From the NCBI GenBank assembly GCA_001303025.1, contig LJNK01000029.1, positions 1 to 55,799 of the forward strand: 55,799 nucleotides of DNA, read 5' to 3'. Shown here in pieces: positions 45,382 through 54,606 of this stretch. Within the stretch, counting starts at the first letter, position 1. The number at the start of each line of letters is the position of its first letter. Origin of the DNA: Deltaproteobacteria bacterium SG8_13 (GTDB lineage: Bacteria; Desulfobacterota; Desulfobacteria; Desulfobacterales; SG8-13). A program made the position numbers and the translations under genes. A model generated the notes under the pieces. The model saw only the letters and a list, made by a program, of their open reading frames with translations, had not been told where the DNA came from and made no database searches.

Positions 45382-46392
45382 ATGAAGTTCGATAAAATTT
45401 TACTGGACCACGGCAGCGGCGGGAAGATTTCCCACAGCCTGACCCGCGACCTGTTGCTGCCGATATTCGGCAACCCCATACTTGACGATCTCAACGACGG
45501 GGCCATAGTCGAGCTCAACGGCCTGCGGCTGGCCTTTTCCACCGACTCGTACACGGTGGATCCGATTTTTTTCCCCGGCGGCAGCATCGGCGATCTGGCC
45601 GTCAACGGAACGGTCAACGACATCGCCATGTGCGGCGGCAACCCGCAGTATTTGAGCGTCGGGCTGATCATCGAAGAGGGGTTTTCCCTCGAAGACCTGG
45701 AAACCATCCTGCGCCAGATGGCCGCAGCGGCCGAGAAAGCAGAAGTGACGGTGATCACCGGAGACACCAAGGTCGTGCCCAAAGGAGCGGTGGATAAGAT
45801 CTTTATCAACACCTCCGGGTTCGGGATCATCCCCGACGCTGTGCGGGTCGGCAGCACCAGGGCTGCGGTCGGCGACAAGATCATCCTCAGCGGCACGATG
45901 GCCGATCACGGCGCCACCATCGTCACCCAGCGGGAAGGCCTGAGCTTCGAATCGGCGGTGGCCAGCGACAGCGCGCCCTTGAACCACATGGTCGCGCGGA
46001 TGTTTGCCGCCGGCCCGCAAATTCACGTGCTGCGCGATCCCACCCGCGGCGGCGTGGGCACGGCCCTGAACGAGATCGCCGAAAAATCCGCCGTGGGGAT
46101 CCGGATCGTCGAAGAGGCCATGCCCGTGAAAAAGGAGGTCGCCGGCATCTGCGAGCTGCTCGGATTCGACCCGCTCTACCTGGCCAACGAGGGCAAACTG
46201 CTGGCATTTGTTGCCCCTTCCGACGCTGAGCGAGTCCTGGAAGCGATCCGGGCGGATGAGTTCGGCAAAGATGCGGCGATCATCGGCGAGGTGATCGACG
46301 GTCGGCCCGGCCAGGTGGTCATGCTCACCCGCATTGGCGGGCAGCGGATCGTGGACATGCTCACCGGGGAGCAGCTTCCGCGGATTTGCTGA
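45382..46392 (+). CDS. hypE: Hydrogenase expression/formation protein HypE
   Basis: 336-residue HypE of the PurM/SelD-like fold, dehydrating the thiocarboxamide to thiocyanate on its own C-terminal cysteine. Opening ILLDHGSGGKISHSL, core DSYTVDPIFFPGGSIGDLAVNGTVND, HVLRDPTRGGVGTALNEIA and the hallmark C-terminal PRIC with the final Cys. ATG 45382 with GCGGAG upstream is preferred to GTG 45376. The final Cys and lack of the SelD Sec/Cys loop exclude selenophosphate synthetase. Confidence 0.96.
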   Translation: MKFDKILLDHGSGGKISHSLTRDLLLPIFGNPILDDLNDGAIVELNGLRLAFSTDSYTVDPIFFPGGSIGDLAVNGTVNDIAMCGGNPQYLSVGLIIEEGFSLEDLETILRQMAAAAEKAEVTVITGDTKVVPKGAVDKIFINTSGFGIIPDAVRVGSTRAAVGDKIILSGTMADHGATIVTQREGLSFESAVASDSAPLNHMVARMFAAGPQIHVLRDPTRGGVGTALNEIAEKSAVGIRIVEEAMPVKKEVAGICELLGFDPLYLANEGKLLAFVAPSDAERVLEAIRADEFGKDAAIIGEVIDGRPGQVVMLTRIGGQRIVDMLTGEQLPRIC

Positions 46393-46436
46393 AAACACCG
46401 GAACATCGATACAGACGATATAACCAGGGAGATAAC

Positions 46437-47480
46437 TTGAAAAAGATCGTTTCAACCGCAGCGGCGCTGATGCTTGCCGCCCTGTTTTTCTCCTGCGATC
46501 TGCTGCGGGAGGAAATTGCATTCACCGGCAGCACCATGGGCACCACCTACCAGGTGAAGCTCGTCACCGGGTATTTCAGCGGGTCCGAAGGCTTGCAGCA
46601 GAAAATCGATGCGCGGCTCAAAGAGATCAACCAGAGCATGTCCACCTACCTGCCGGACAGCGAAATCAGCCGGTTCAACAGCCTGACGACAGCCGGGGAA
46701 AGTATTCCGGTGTCCGACGATTTCCTGCAGGTGATGCGCACCGCCCGTAAGATCTTCGAGATGAGCGGCGGTGCCTGGGACGGCACGGTCGATCCGCTGG
46801 TGCGGCTGTGGGGGTTCGGGCGCGGGCCCAACAGCCCCGGGATTCCGGATGAAGAACAACTGCAGCAGCAGCTGCAGCATGTCGGCTTCGATTTCATCCG
46901 CATCCTCGACAGCGGCGAGCTGGCAAAGACACAGCCTGCGGTCACCCTGGACCTGGGCTCGATCGCCAAGGGCTTCGGCGTGGACCAGATCGCCGCGCTG
47001 CTGCAGGCTGAAGGCCACACGGATTTTCGGGTGGAGATCGGCGGGGAGGTCTATGCGGCCGGCAGCCGTATCGACGGCAAACCCTGGCGCATCGGCGTGA
47101 ATCATCCCGGCAAAGATGCCCCCATCCACAAAATCTACCGCGTGGCCGAGCTGAGCAACCGGGCCCTTGCCACCAGCGGCGACTACCGCAACTTCTTCGA
47201 AATCGACGGCCGGCTCTATTCTCACGTCATCGATCCGCGGACGGCCTACCCGGTAGCAAACGGCGTGGTGAGCGTTACCGTCACCGCCGAAAGCTGCACT
47301 TTGGCCGACGGGCTGGCCACCGCGGTGATGGTCATGGGCCACCGCCAGGGACTGGCGCTGGTGCAGCGCCTTGAGGGCGTGGAGTGCCTGATTGTGGTCC
47401 AGGCCCCGGACGGAAGCTTCACAGACCATGTCTCCTCCGGATTTCCCCCGGATATCTTCTACAAAAAGCCTTCCGAATGA
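46437..47480 (+). CDS. apbE: FAD:protein FMN transferase, lipoprotein
   Basis: 347-residue ApbE, which transfers FMN from FAD to a Thr of exported or membrane redox proteins such as Rnf/Nqr subunits. The TTG at 46437 behind GGGAG gives a lipoprotein signal MKKIVSTAAALMLAALFFSC with lipobox Cys20. Family motifs: GSTMGTTYQVKLV, GAWDGTVDPLVRLWGFG, LDLGSIAKGFGVDQIA, GGEVYAAG and HVIDPRTAYPVANGVVSVTV. It starts 44 bases after hypE, apparently in the hydrogenase operon. Confidence 0.93.
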   Translation: MKKIVSTAAALMLAALFFSCDLLREEIAFTGSTMGTTYQVKLVTGYFSGSEGLQQKIDARLKEINQSMSTYLPDSEISRFNSLTTAGESIPVSDDFLQVMRTARKIFEMSGGAWDGTVDPLVRLWGFGRGPNSPGIPDEEQLQQQLQHVGFDFIRILDSGELAKTQPAVTLDLGSIAKGFGVDQIAALLQAEGHTDFRVEIGGEVYAAGSRIDGKPWRIGVNHPGKDAPIHKIYRVAELSNRALATSGDYRNFFEIDGRLYSHVIDPRTAYPVANGVVSVTVTAESCTLADGLATAVMVMGHRQGLALVQRLEGVECLIVVQAPDGSFTDHVSSGFPPDIFYKKPSE

Positions 47481-47519
47481 CGGCTTCTTTGCCCCTGGCA
47501 TCGCCGCGGGTTTTTTGAT

Positions 47520-47548
47520 TTGACACAGCCGGGCTAGTAACGTAAGAA
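47520..47548 (+). promoter_or_regulatory. Putative promoter of the HD phosphohydrolase/cyclase pair
   Basis: TTGACA (47520-47525), 17-base spacer, TAAGAA (47543-47548), about 155 bases before the HD-domain gene, which itself has AAAGGAGGTGA. Confidence 0.45.
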
Positions 47549-47704
47549 AATTACCTAGTTGAATTTCTTTCCCCCCTGAACTTTTTCCCATGTGACCGGA
47601 TTGCCACGAGGCGACCGGCCTGAACATTTTCGATTCTGCGGTGAGGTGCTCGAATGCTGACGGCTTGAAACCAGCCGTCCAATTCTCAAAGGAGGTGACC
47701 GGCC

Positions 47705-48577
47705 ATGTTGAACCTTCAGAAAGTAAAAATCGATTACTGTATGGACCAGCTCAGCCGGGTGTATGAGCGCAATTACAGCGACATCGAACAGCAGCTGGGC
47801 AACATCATCGTCTGGTCGGCCCACCTGGCCCTGGAGAACATTGCCAACTCCGATGCACTCTACCATGACGTGGAACACGCAGTGATGGCCACCCTGGCGG
47901 GCCAGGCCATCCTGGAGGGCCGGCATCTGGCCGAAGGGGGCGTAAAGCCCAAGGACTGGGCCCATTTTATCATCGCGATGCTGTTTCACGACATCGGGTA
48001 TGTGAAAGGGATCTGCAAGGCGGACACCGACGGGGTGGTGTCGACCGGCATCGGCAAAAAAACCGCCAAAGTCCCAAAGGGGTGCACCGATGCCGCCCTG
48101 GCCCCCTATCACGTGGATCGCAGCAAACAGTTCGTGCGGGAGCGGTTCGGCAAGGGGATGATCACCGAGGGGATGATCGACGTGGAGCGCGTCGCCGATT
48201 ATATCGAGATGACCCGTTTTCCCATGCCCGATGAAGACTGGTACAAAGATACCAAGAGTTACCGGGGACTGGTGCGTGCCGCCGATTTCATCGGCCAGCT
48301 GGGCGATCCCAACCGCCTGCAAAAGTGCACGGCCCTGTTTTACGAGTTCGAGGAGATCGGGCTCAACAAAAAGCTGGGCTACAAGCGTCCCGGGGATCTG
48401 CGCAACGGCAACGCCCGTTTTTACTGGAAGGTGGTCAGCCCCTATATCCAGGAAGCCCTGCGCTACCTGCGCGTCACCCAGGACGGCAAGCAGTGGATCG
48501 CCAACCTGCAGGCCAACGTGTTCGGGCAAAACATGGAGTCCGACACCGAATCCGAACCGGCACCCTATCCGGCCTAG
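47705..48577 (+). CDS. HD-domain metal-dependent phosphohydrolase, possibly cyclic-nucleotide phosphodiesterase
   Basis: 290-residue protein with an HD-type metal site: YHDVEHAVMATLAGQAIL (about residues 53-70) and FIIAMLFHDIGYVKG (about 87-101), plus helices to about 260. The spacing of HxxxH and HD, and the YHxxxHA form, resemble class I cyclic-nucleotide phosphodiesterases as well as general HD hydrolases. It is 15 bases upstream of an adenylate cyclase, so hydrolysis of the same second messenger is a reasonable inference. Substrate is not shown by sequence. Confidence 0.75.
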   Translation: MLNLQKVKIDYCMDQLSRVYERNYSDIEQQLGNIIVWSAHLALENIANSDALYHDVEHAVMATLAGQAILEGRHLAEGGVKPKDWAHFIIAMLFHDIGYVKGICKADTDGVVSTGIGKKTAKVPKGCTDAALAPYHVDRSKQFVRERFGKGMITEGMIDVERVADYIEMTRFPMPDEDWYKDTKSYRGLVRAADFIGQLGDPNRLQKCTALFYEFEEIGLNKKLGYKRPGDLRNGNARFYWKVVSPYIQEALRYLRVTQDGKQWIANLQANVFGQNMESDTESEPAPYPA

Positions 48578-48592
48578 TGCAACCGGTGACCG

Positions 48593-50807
48593 ATGAAGCC
48601 TGCTTTCAAATCGATCTTCTCCATCAACCCGTTCACCCTTACGGTTGCCGCAACGCTGCTGACCATCGGGCTTTTTTTTACCGGCATCTCCATCCTCGAC
48701 CTGGTCGAGTTGAAAACCTATGATCTGCGCTTTCGGTCCCGCGGGCCGCTGAATCCCTCGCCGGTCGTGGCGCTGGCGCTGATCGACGAAAAGAGCCTCG
48801 ACACCGAAGGCCGTTGGCCCTGGCCTCGCTCCAAAATCGCAAAGCTGGTAAACATCTTGTCTGCCGACGGGGCGGCGGTAATCGGCTTTGACATTGGCTT
48901 TCTGGAGCCGGACGAAAACTCCCAGCTGGAAATCATCGGACAGTTCAATCAAAAAGTCGACGAGCTGCGTATCTACGACTCCCGGTTGTACGGTTTTCTG
49001 GAGGAGAGCCGCAAAAAGGCCGACCACGACCAGGTCCTAGCCGAGGCGATCGGCCGTTCTTCAGCCGATGTGATTCTCGGCTATTTTTTTCACATGACCG
49101 AAGCCGGGCTCGATTACCAAATCACGGCCGAGGAGATCGGCCTTCAGCTCGCGCTCATCAAAAAGTCGAAGTACCCTTTTGTTCTTTACTCGGATCCGGA
49201 TATCAAGAGTGCCCCTTTCCCGCAGGCCTTTGTGCCGGAAAGCAATCTGGAGATTCTTTCCTCGGTCGCCGAATCGGCCGGCTACTATTCGGTAAAAAGT
49301 GATCCGGACGGCGTGGTGCGCTGGATGCCGCTGATGATCCAGGCCGGCAAGCACATCTACCCGCCCTTGGCGGTCTCCTGCGCCTGGCACTTTCTGGGCA
49401 AGCCCCAGATGATGATCGAGGTAGCCCCTTACGGAGTGGAGGGGATCCGAATGGGGGAGTGGTACATCCCCACCGACGAATCCGGTCAGCTGCTGATCAA
49501 CTACCTCGGCCCGCCGAAAACCTTTCCCCACATCTCCATCAGCGATATCCTCGCCGGCCGGATTCCCAAGGGAACCTTCAAGGACCGGATCGTGCTGGTG
49601 GGCGCTACCGCCATGGGAACCCATGATCTGCGCACCACACCGATCAGCCCCCTGTATCCAGGTGTGGAGATCCACGCCACGGTCATTGACAACATCCTGC
49701 TGCAGGAGTTTATGACCAAACCCCGCTGGTCGGAGGTCTTCGATCTGCTGGCGATCGTTGTGCTCGGTGCGCTAACCGGTGTGGCTCTGCCGCGCATGAG
49801 CGCGGTCAAGGGACTGCTGTTCACCGCCGCCCTGTTTGTGCTTTACATCATCGCTGCCACCTGGCTCTTCGTTCAGTGGCGGGTGTGGCTCAACATCGTC
49901 TACCCCCTGCTGGTGGTGGCTCTCACCTACACGGTCTTGACCGTTTACCACTACGTCACCGAAGAGCGCGAGCGCAAACGCATCAAGGGCGCCTTTCGTC
50001 ACTATGTCGCACCGCTGGTGATCGAAGAGATGCTCAAGGACCCTGACAGCCTCAAGCTCGGCGGAGAGGAAAAGACCCTCACCGTTTTGTTCAGCGACCT
50101 GGAAGGATTCACCCGCTATTCGGAGAAGTACGCGCCCCATGAGATGATCGGTTTTTTAAGCGAATACTTCGAAAAGATGTCCGAGCAGGTTTTCCAGTAT
50201 TGGGGCACATTGAAAGAGTATGTGGGTGACGAGCTGATGGCCATCTTCGGTGCCCCGCTGGAGCAGACCGACCATGCCGAGCGGGCCTGCGCGGCCGCAC
50301 TGGCCATGCGCGCCCAGCTGCAGATCATGCGCACCGAGTGGGCAAAAGACAACCGCCCGCAGCTGCGGGCCCGCACCGGCATCAACTCCGGGCCCATGCT
50401 GGTGGGCAATTTGGGTTCCCGCTACCGCTTCGCCTACGGCGCCCTGGGCGATCACGTCAACCTGGGCTCTCGGCTGGAGGGGCTCAACAAGTTTTATGGA
50501 ACCGATATTCTTCTCGGGGAGAACACCGCCCGGCTGGTGGAAAAAGCCTTCCGCCTGCGGGAGGTCGATTCGGTTCGCGTGGTGGGCCGGCAGGAGTGCG
50601 TGGTGGTCTACGAACTGGTCGACAGGATCGACACACCGTTGTCTAAAGGACCAGCACTGGGACGACGCGCTGGGGCTGTTTGGCCGGGCGCTGGAGGCCG
50701 ACCCCGGCGACGGGCCTTCCACCACCATGGCCGAGCGCTGCCGGCAGTTCAAAAACCAGCCGCCGCCGGAAGACTGGGACTGCGTGTTCAACCCGGACAG
50801 CAAATAA
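48593..50807 (+). CDS. CHASE2-domain adenylate/guanylate cyclase, 3' frameshift
   Basis: About 737 residues if one base is skipped near 50645. Architecture: N-terminal membrane helix (about 14-36), periplasmic CHASE2 sensor (about 40-365, with LRFRSRGPLNP and IVLVGATAMGTHDLRTTPISPLYPGVEIHA), three membrane helices (about 380-460), class III cyclase (about 480-660) with metal Asp in VLFSDLEGFTRYSEKY and KEYVGDELMAIFGAP. Read straight through, the last 60 residues become Arg/Gly-rich nonsense after DTPLSK; one frame over, the sequence continues DQHWDDALGLFGRAL to PPPEDWDCVF, the normal CHASE2-cyclase C-terminus. Confidence 0.88.
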
Positions 50808-50858
50808 GGACCACCGCTCTTTTTTTACTGCACGGATAAAGAGGCAGGAGGAAAGTGC

Positions 50859-51686
50859 ATGCAACCGTCATCCGGCAGATTCATCGGCTTGTGCCTCGTG
50901 GCCTTGGGCCTCTGCTGGGCAGCGCCCCTGCAGGCTACCGGTGAAACAGACGCTGCATCCCATAACCGATTGGCGGCTCCTGGATCGCTGGCCCTTCAGT
51001 CCGACCCGGCACCCGAGTCTTCATCCGCAGATGGTGACAAGGACCGTTTCGGACAAAGTGCACTCATCGGTCCGGCGACCAAGCGTCATTTTGCCACCTT
51101 TGCTCTCGGCGCTGTCTACTGGCCGAAACTGGCCGATGTCGATCCTTCCCAGGCAGGCTTTAATCCCGAGCAGTTCGGCCGGTTCGAGCAATGGGGCTAC
51201 AACTTCGAAATTGCCTACCACTACCTGGCAACGACCCTGCTGGAGCGGGATCTGTGGATCGGTTTCGATTTTGGGCTGTTTTACAACGAAAACAAGGGAA
51301 CGGCGACCGCTGTTATCCTACCCTCCGGCGAGATCATCACCGGCGATATCGGCTCCCGGGGCCTGTACCTCACACCGAGCCTGAAATGGTTCGTGCTGGG
51401 ACAAAGAGGCTCCACCCGCATTTCCCTGGGTGCCGGCGCCGGCTACTACATGCTCGATTTTGCGGAACTGTTTGGCTGGGGCACAGGCGGGGAGCTTTAC
51501 GAAGACAGCACCCTCGGGGGCTATGTATCGGTTGGTGTCAGATTCCCATTTGCGGACAACCCGTCCGACAGCGCAGCGGTCGTGCTGGAAACCAAAATCC
51601 ACTTTGCCGACTTCGGCGAATTTGCCCCCAACACGGGTCAAATCAAAGGCCCTATCTACCTATTCCAGGTGGGGATCTCCTTTTAG
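50859..51686 (+). CDS. Outer-membrane beta-barrel protein
   Basis: 275-residue exported protein: signal peptide (about residues 1-27, ending LQA), a low-complexity segment to about 65, then alternating amphipathic strands such as WGYNFEIAYHYLA, LWIGFDFGLFYNE, SRGLYLTPSLKWFVLG and GYVSVGVRFPF, ending in GISF. A C-terminal Phe is the outer-membrane insertion signal. Family not identified. It follows the cyclase by about 50 bases on the same strand, so it may belong to the signalling unit. Confidence 0.72.
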   Translation: MQPSSGRFIGLCLVALGLCWAAPLQATGETDAASHNRLAAPGSLALQSDPAPESSSADGDKDRFGQSALIGPATKRHFATFALGAVYWPKLADVDPSQAGFNPEQFGRFEQWGYNFEIAYHYLATTLLERDLWIGFDFGLFYNENKGTATAVILPSGEIITGDIGSRGLYLTPSLKWFVLGQRGSTRISLGAGAGYYMLDFAELFGWGTGGELYEDSTLGGYVSVGVRFPFADNPSDSAAVVLETKIHFADFGEFAPNTGQIKGPIYLFQVGISF

Positions 51687-51836
51687 ATTCGGATGCCGCC
51701 ATCCGCTGCGATAGGTGGGCAACAGGCAGATGGAGCCGCCCTTTCAACCATCGAAGCCCTAACCGACATGCGGCATCATTGATGGACCTGCACTGCTCCC
51801 ACGCATTCGTAACTTGCCAACCAGCAGACGGCCGTC

Positions 51837-53585
51837 TCAATGGTTGGAGGTTTTCATCACCATCCCGGCTTTCTCGATTTTCTGTTTGAACTCTTTCATC
51901 AGCCGATCCAGCTGTTTCTGCTGTCCGGCCTGGTGCAGGATGGAAAAGGTGGTCCGGTTGTTTCCCTCCGGCGCCATCGGTCCGCTGGCAATGTCGAACA
52001 CCTCCAGCAAAGGGGAAAGCTCATCGATGATTTCATCGATGGTCTGGTAGCGCTTTTCCGGATCCCGGGCGCAGGCCCGAAGGATCATGCTGCGCAGCGG
52101 ATCGGGGATGTCGGCAACGATGCCGGCCGGATCCGGGATGTCCTCGCTCACGTGCAGATCCATCACCTTCCAGGCGTCTTTTTCCGGAAACGGACGGGCG
52201 CCGGTCACCATTTCATAGGTCATGATCCCCAGGGCAAAGATGTCGGCCCGAATGTCCACCGGCAGGCATTCGATCTGCTCGGGCGACATGTAGTAGGGCG
52301 TGCCGGTCATCATCGCCTCGGTGCCGCAGGGAACCGACAGACCGAAGTCGACGATCTTGACCTGATCGTCGGGCATGACAAAGATGTTGCCCGGCTTGAT
52401 GTCCTGGTGGACGATCTGCTGCCGGTGGGCATACTGCAACCCGCTGCAGATCTGCTGCACGTACTTGACCACTTTTTGCGGCGGCAGCTTGCCGTCTGCC
52501 TCCATGATCTTTCGCAGCGGGTTTCCTTCCAGGTACTCCATGATGATGAACACCGTGCGGTACTTTTCCTCGATGTCGTAAATCTTCACGATGTTCTCGT
52601 GGCGAAACCCGGCAATGGTTTTGGCCTCCTGGTGAAAACCGTCTATAAACTCGGCTTCCATGGCCATGTCGTGGCGCATCATCTTGATGGCCACCTGCAT
52701 GCCCAGGTCCCGGTGCAATCCCTTGTAGACGATCGCATAGGCCCCCTGGCCGGCAACATCGGTCAGGGTGTACTTGCCGATGTGCCGTTCGGCGATCACC
52801 TCGCGGGTGTCGAACCAGCGGGTCAGCACTGCGGTCAAAAAGGCCCGCAGCTCCGGATAGTGGGGATCCAGCTGGTCATATCGGGCCCGGGTCAGCCCCC
52901 ACAGCTCCATGTCGGTTTCGGCCACCACGTGCGCGCTTCGCGGCTCACCGGTCAGCAGGGACATCTCCCCTACGATGCTGCCCTCTCCCAGCCGGGCCAC
53001 GGTTTTCACCTGGCCTTGTTTTTCCACCCGGGCGACGCATTTGCCCCGCTCGATCAGAAAGCATGCATCGCCGGGCTCGCCCTGGGTGATAAACTGTTCT
53101 CCGGCTGCAATCTTTTTGTGAGACACGTTGTTGATCAGCGGTACCACCACCTCCCGCGGCAAAGAGCGCAGCAGTTCGGTCCGCCGGAAAAAGGCGAAAT
53201 CGTCTTCTCCGGGAACCCTTTTTTGACGCACCATTTCAAACACTGCAACCGGTGCATCGCTCGAGTCCGGGACCAGGGAGGCTCCGATCAGGAAATAATC
53301 CGCCTTGCCGACGGTTGTCGGTTTCACCCAGGCAGCAGTGCCGGTAAATTGGTCCCAGGTTTTGTCAGCCGGGTTGTAAACGCTGAGATGAAAAGTAGAG
53401 GCTTGATCGATTTCGATGGTCGATTTGAGCAGCGCCCCACCAAGGCTTCGGTTCAGCAGATCAACGAAAAACTGCTGGGGGTGATCCACCAGGGTGGTGC
53501 CATCCACATAGCCGGCTCCCCCGATGCGCACGATAGCGATATCCGGGGTTTCCAGGGAGGTTCTTGCCTGTTGCCGTCGTTCCAT
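51837..53585 (-). CDS. PilZ-like / cyclic-nucleotide-binding / Hanks-type Ser-Thr kinase fusion
   Basis: 582-residue fusion. An N-terminal PilZ-like barrel (about 1-120) is followed by a cNMP-binding domain (about 140-260: FITQGEPGDACFLIERG, GEGSIVGEMSLLTGEPRSAHVVAE) and a kinase domain (about 270-530). In the kinase, P-loop GQGAYAIVYKG, VAIKMM, catalytic HQDIKPGN, DFG in IVDFGLS, GTPYYMSPEQ and IFALGIMTYEM are present. The HRD Arg is Gln, so it is a non-RD kinase, likely not controlled by activation-loop phosphorylation. A short coiled C-terminus follows. It faces the cyclase cluster, convergent with the outer-membrane gene. ATG 53585 is preferred to GTG 53591. Confidence 0.88.
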   Translation of the reverse strand: MERRQQARTSLETPDIAIVRIGGAGYVDGTTLVDHPQQFFVDLLNRSLGGALLKSTIEIDQASTFHLSVYNPADKTWDQFTGTAAWVKPTTVGKADYFLIGASLVPDSSDAPVAVFEMVRQKRVPGEDDFAFFRRTELLRSLPREVVVPLINNVSHKKIAAGEQFITQGEPGDACFLIERGKCVARVEKQGQVKTVARLGEGSIVGEMSLLTGEPRSAHVVAETDMELWGLTRARYDQLDPHYPELRAFLTAVLTRWFDTREVIAERHIGKYTLTDVAGQGAYAIVYKGLHRDLGMQVAIKMMRHDMAMEAEFIDGFHQEAKTIAGFRHENIVKIYDIEEKYRTVFIIMEYLEGNPLRKIMEADGKLPPQKVVKYVQQICSGLQYAHRQQIVHQDIKPGNIFVMPDDQVKIVDFGLSVPCGTEAMMTGTPYYMSPEQIECLPVDIRADIFALGIMTYEMVTGARPFPEKDAWKVMDLHVSEDIPDPAGIVADIPDPLRSMILRACARDPEKRYQTIDEIIDELSPLLEVFDIASGPMAPEGNNRTTFSILHQAGQQKQLDRLMKEFKQKIEKAGMVMKTSNH

Positions 53586-53591
53586 TATCAC

Positions 53592-54215
53592 AGGTCCGGT
53601 TCAGCCGGGCTGGTATATTCTGCTGGGGGAGCGCAAGTCCAACCAGGATGCGGTGTCGGGTTGCTGAATCGCTGCGATCGGCACAAGAGATGACTGCTTT
53701 CAACGGTTCAGTTTGGCAAAGACAACAGCTGGCTGTCAAGATAAAATCGAAATGCAGCCCGTTCTGCTGCTAAAAAACACTGATCATCGTTTGGGTGTCC
53801 GTCCGATTATATGCAATTCGTCAATGGAATTGTTCAATAGGAGGAAAGATTTCTATTGATTTAATTTAATTTTCTACACTATGAACCATTTAGCAGAGTC
53901 CGTCGATGTTTCCTTCCAGCCACTTGAACAACTGAGCGTTGAAACGGTTGCCGAAAGCATAAGAAGGTGTGTTTCAAATTCGTATTCAATCAAATCTAAT
54001 TATGCTGGAGTTCTTCATATAAGCTTATTGCTGCGTCAGGTGTATTTATAAAAAGTTCAACCGCTTATTTATAAGCGGTAAAAAGTAGCAGAATAAGCGT
54101 GGTTTCTTTTCATTAGGCATACAGGAAAGATGGTGATAGGAATAAGTGGCGAGGGCATTGATTTTTGATGACAGGAATGCCCAATATTGCATTAATACAT
54201 GAGAGGAGGTGCATC
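53592..54215. other. AT-rich intergenic region without a convincing gene
   Basis: Base composition changes from GC-rich to clearly AT-rich from about 53780 onward. A 56-residue open frame at 53881-54051 on + (MNHLAESVDVSFQPLEQ...) lacks a nearby ribosome-binding site and may be a gene remnant. A palindromic hairpin ACCGCTTAT/ATAAGCGGT lies at 54060-54079. No tRNA-like attachment site was seen. Confidence 0.6.
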
Positions 54216-54449
54216 ATGAAGAAAAACGGTTCGAAGTATATGAAAATCAAGATCAGCACAGAAACCGGCGAAGTTGTAAAAATCAAGGACGAAAAAGGAG
54301 TGGATGCGACAGAGGTGAGTGCAGAAGAACTTGAGGAAGTTCAACAAAATCCCAATACGGATCAAATTGCCACTATCTTACATGCCCATTCCAGCCCAGG
54401 TTGTATTTATGTTGTTATAAGAGGATGGGCAAAAAAGATTTGTTATTAA
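54216..54449 (+). CDS. Small hypothetical peptide (77 residues)
   Basis: Unrecognised 77-residue product with an excellent GAGAGGAGGT six bases before ATG. The first 48 or so residues are charged and Glu-rich (KIKISTETGEVVKIKDEKG, then VSAEELEEVQQNPN), and the C-terminal part is hydrophobic and aromatic with two Cys (HSSPGCIYVVIRGWAKKICY). This leader-plus-core look resembles some ribosomally made peptide precursors, but no maturation enzyme or exporter is in the window. AT-rich like the two following genes. Confidence 0.6.
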   Translation: MKKNGSKYMKIKISTETGEVVKIKDEKGVDATEVSAEELEEVQQNPNTDQIATILHAHSSPGCIYVVIRGWAKKICY

Positions 54450-54606
54450 TGGATAGCTCTATATAAAATATGTTGGAATTTTTTGGATGTTTTTATGATT
54501 TTAAAGTGGTTGGAACCAAAGCGATTTGGTCGGTAATTATCACCAAATATTTATTAAGTAATTTTAAGCCATCCCTCTTTTTTATAAAGTCAGGCAAAAT
54601 ACTGAA

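Noticed and set aside
43512..45896. 794-residue open frame antisense to hypF, hypD and hypE
   Set aside because: It spans three clearly coding genes and contains only low-complexity Arg/Gly/His sequence.
45382..46392. Selenophosphate synthetase (SelD), tempting because of the nearby TGA codon
   Set aside because: The C-terminal PRIC motif and hyp context identify HypE; the SelD active-site loop with Sec/Cys is absent.
51840..53693. 617-residue open frame antisense to the kinase gene
   Set aside because: The opposite strand encodes a full set of kinase and cNMP-binding motifs; this frame has none.
53881..54051. 56-residue open frame as a gene
   Set aside because: No ribosome-binding site near the ATG and no recognisable sequence; treated as intergenic.
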